Shown here piece after piece: positions 63,372 through 64,000 of a stretch of DNA of 64,000 bases. Below the pieces are notes generated by a model. The model saw nothing but the letters and a program-made list of their open reading frames with translations. It searched no databases and was not told where the DNA came from. The stretch comes from Linepithema humile (taxonomy: Eukaryota; Arthropoda; Insecta; Hymenoptera; Formicidae). The stretch covers positions 4,092,001 through 4,156,000 of the forward strand of contig NC_090130.1 of assembly GCF_040581485.1 (NCBI RefSeq). The letters run 5' to 3'. The translations under genes were made by a program, and so were the position numbers. The first letter of the stretch is position 1; each line of letters opens with the position of its first letter.

Positions 63372-64000
63372 TTATTTTTTCTTTTTGAGTTTGGTTGTAA
63401 CTTCAGATTGTGGCTTTTGCCACTCTAATGGTTTGCGACGGTACATAGGCCATGGAGGTACAGTAATTAACGCTGCCATAACAAAACCGGCACCCAAAAT
63501 ATAGATAGTCTGTGAGAATTGTTGAATGACATATCCCCAGACTAGGCCAACGACCTGTAAAAACAATAAGTTTTTATGATAAAATTATCGATGATTATTA
63601 TTCATGTATACATAGCTACAAAATGACAACTTACACCAAATAATGTTATGATGACTCTTGACAATTTCTCAGCTCTAGCTTGACCATCGTAATCCTAAAA
63701 CAGCATAAATGCATAAAATTTTGCTAAAAACATAAGAATAATACATATGTATAAAAATTTAGATGTAGATACAAATGTAATACTAACAAACTTATTTATT
63801 TACAGTGCAAATTATTTTGATAATCGCAAATGTCGCAATTATATTGACATACGGTGCTTGGTAACCTAACCTCACATAATGAATTTAAAACACTGAATTT
63901 TTTGTGAAAAGTACAATAGTTTGTTAATCATTTAATGTAATTATTCAAACATTTTGTTATTTACCATATGCGTTGGAATGGATTTAAAGTATTGCACCCA
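63372..64000 (-). CDS. SPCS1: Signal peptidase complex subunit 1 (12-kDa subunit), 5' end outside window
   Basis: Minus-strand exons 64000-63965 (continuing out of the window), 63694-63635 and 63554-63372 join in phase 0 (ATG|gtaaat; GGT|gtaagt). The visible product is 92 residues: FKSIPTHM, DYDGQARAEKLSRVIITLFG, VVGLVWGYVIQQFSQTIYIL, then a second membrane segment and PPWPMYRRKPLEWQKPQ, ending KLKKKK before the stop. Two membrane segments with a short lumenal turn, PPWP(M/I)YRR and a Lys-rich cytosolic end are the marks of SPCS1/Spase12, which is part of the ER complex that cuts signal peptides and helps it tell signal peptides from membrane anchors. Only a few N-terminal residues should be missing. 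It is the right-hand conserved anchor of the cluster. Confidence 0.95.

Overview
The window looks like an insect nuclear genome, most likely a hymenopteran and plausibly an ant. It is AT-rich, its genes are split by short introns with GT-AG borders, and the proteins recognised are animal ones. All coding models below were built by hand by joining exons whose splice sites and reading phase agree. No transcript or database was available.

Two conserved housekeeping genes lie at the edges. At the left (11-1149, +) are the last five exons of a ZDHHC3/7-type palmitoyltransferase. At the right (63372-64000, -) are three exons of SPCS1, the 12-kDa subunit of the signal peptidase complex. Both run out of the window.

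Between them is a tandem cluster of genes for small secreted, low-complexity proteins. A small secreted protein gene (6768-7580) and a 916-residue secreted protein gene (10274-13835) come first. Then come six members of one family: A 16921-17505 (+), B 18476-20100 (+), C 21706-22873 (-), D 41332-44839 (+), E 49265-50999 (+) and F 58095-59420 (-). Each has a tiny first exon ending in phase 0, a second exon carrying the signal peptide and ending in phase 2, and a later exon that opens on a motif like (V/I)IHVPYKV..(I/V)HHTH. After this motif the tails differ completely: acidic, His-rich, Val-Pro-His repeats or very Gly-rich. A seventh gene, G (29982-33566, +), has the same exon phases and a worn version of the motif, so I read it as a divergent relative. 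The motif and overall make-up resemble the Drosophila vajk cuticle proteins of the Nimrod cluster. That assignment is from memory and needs a search.

The likely shared role is in the extracellular matrix or cuticle. The genes have TATA-type promoters and no enzyme domains. The low-complexity tails, rich in His, Gly, Tyr or Val-Pro, are typical of proteins that assemble in or stiffen cuticle. Gene D may make two products through an intronic poly(A) site.

The rest is AT-rich intergenic DNA with repeats: a 504-bp MITE with about 120-bp inverted arms and TA duplications (46735-47238); two inverted copies of a 126-144 bp terminal-inverted-repeat element (49975 and 55509); and a 2-kb nested repeat block (52023-54045) with a palindromic satellite at its centre. 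Some promoter-like or spliced-looking stretches have no recognisable protein (35708, 54172-54244, 56620-56901, 61460-61651) and are listed at low confidence.
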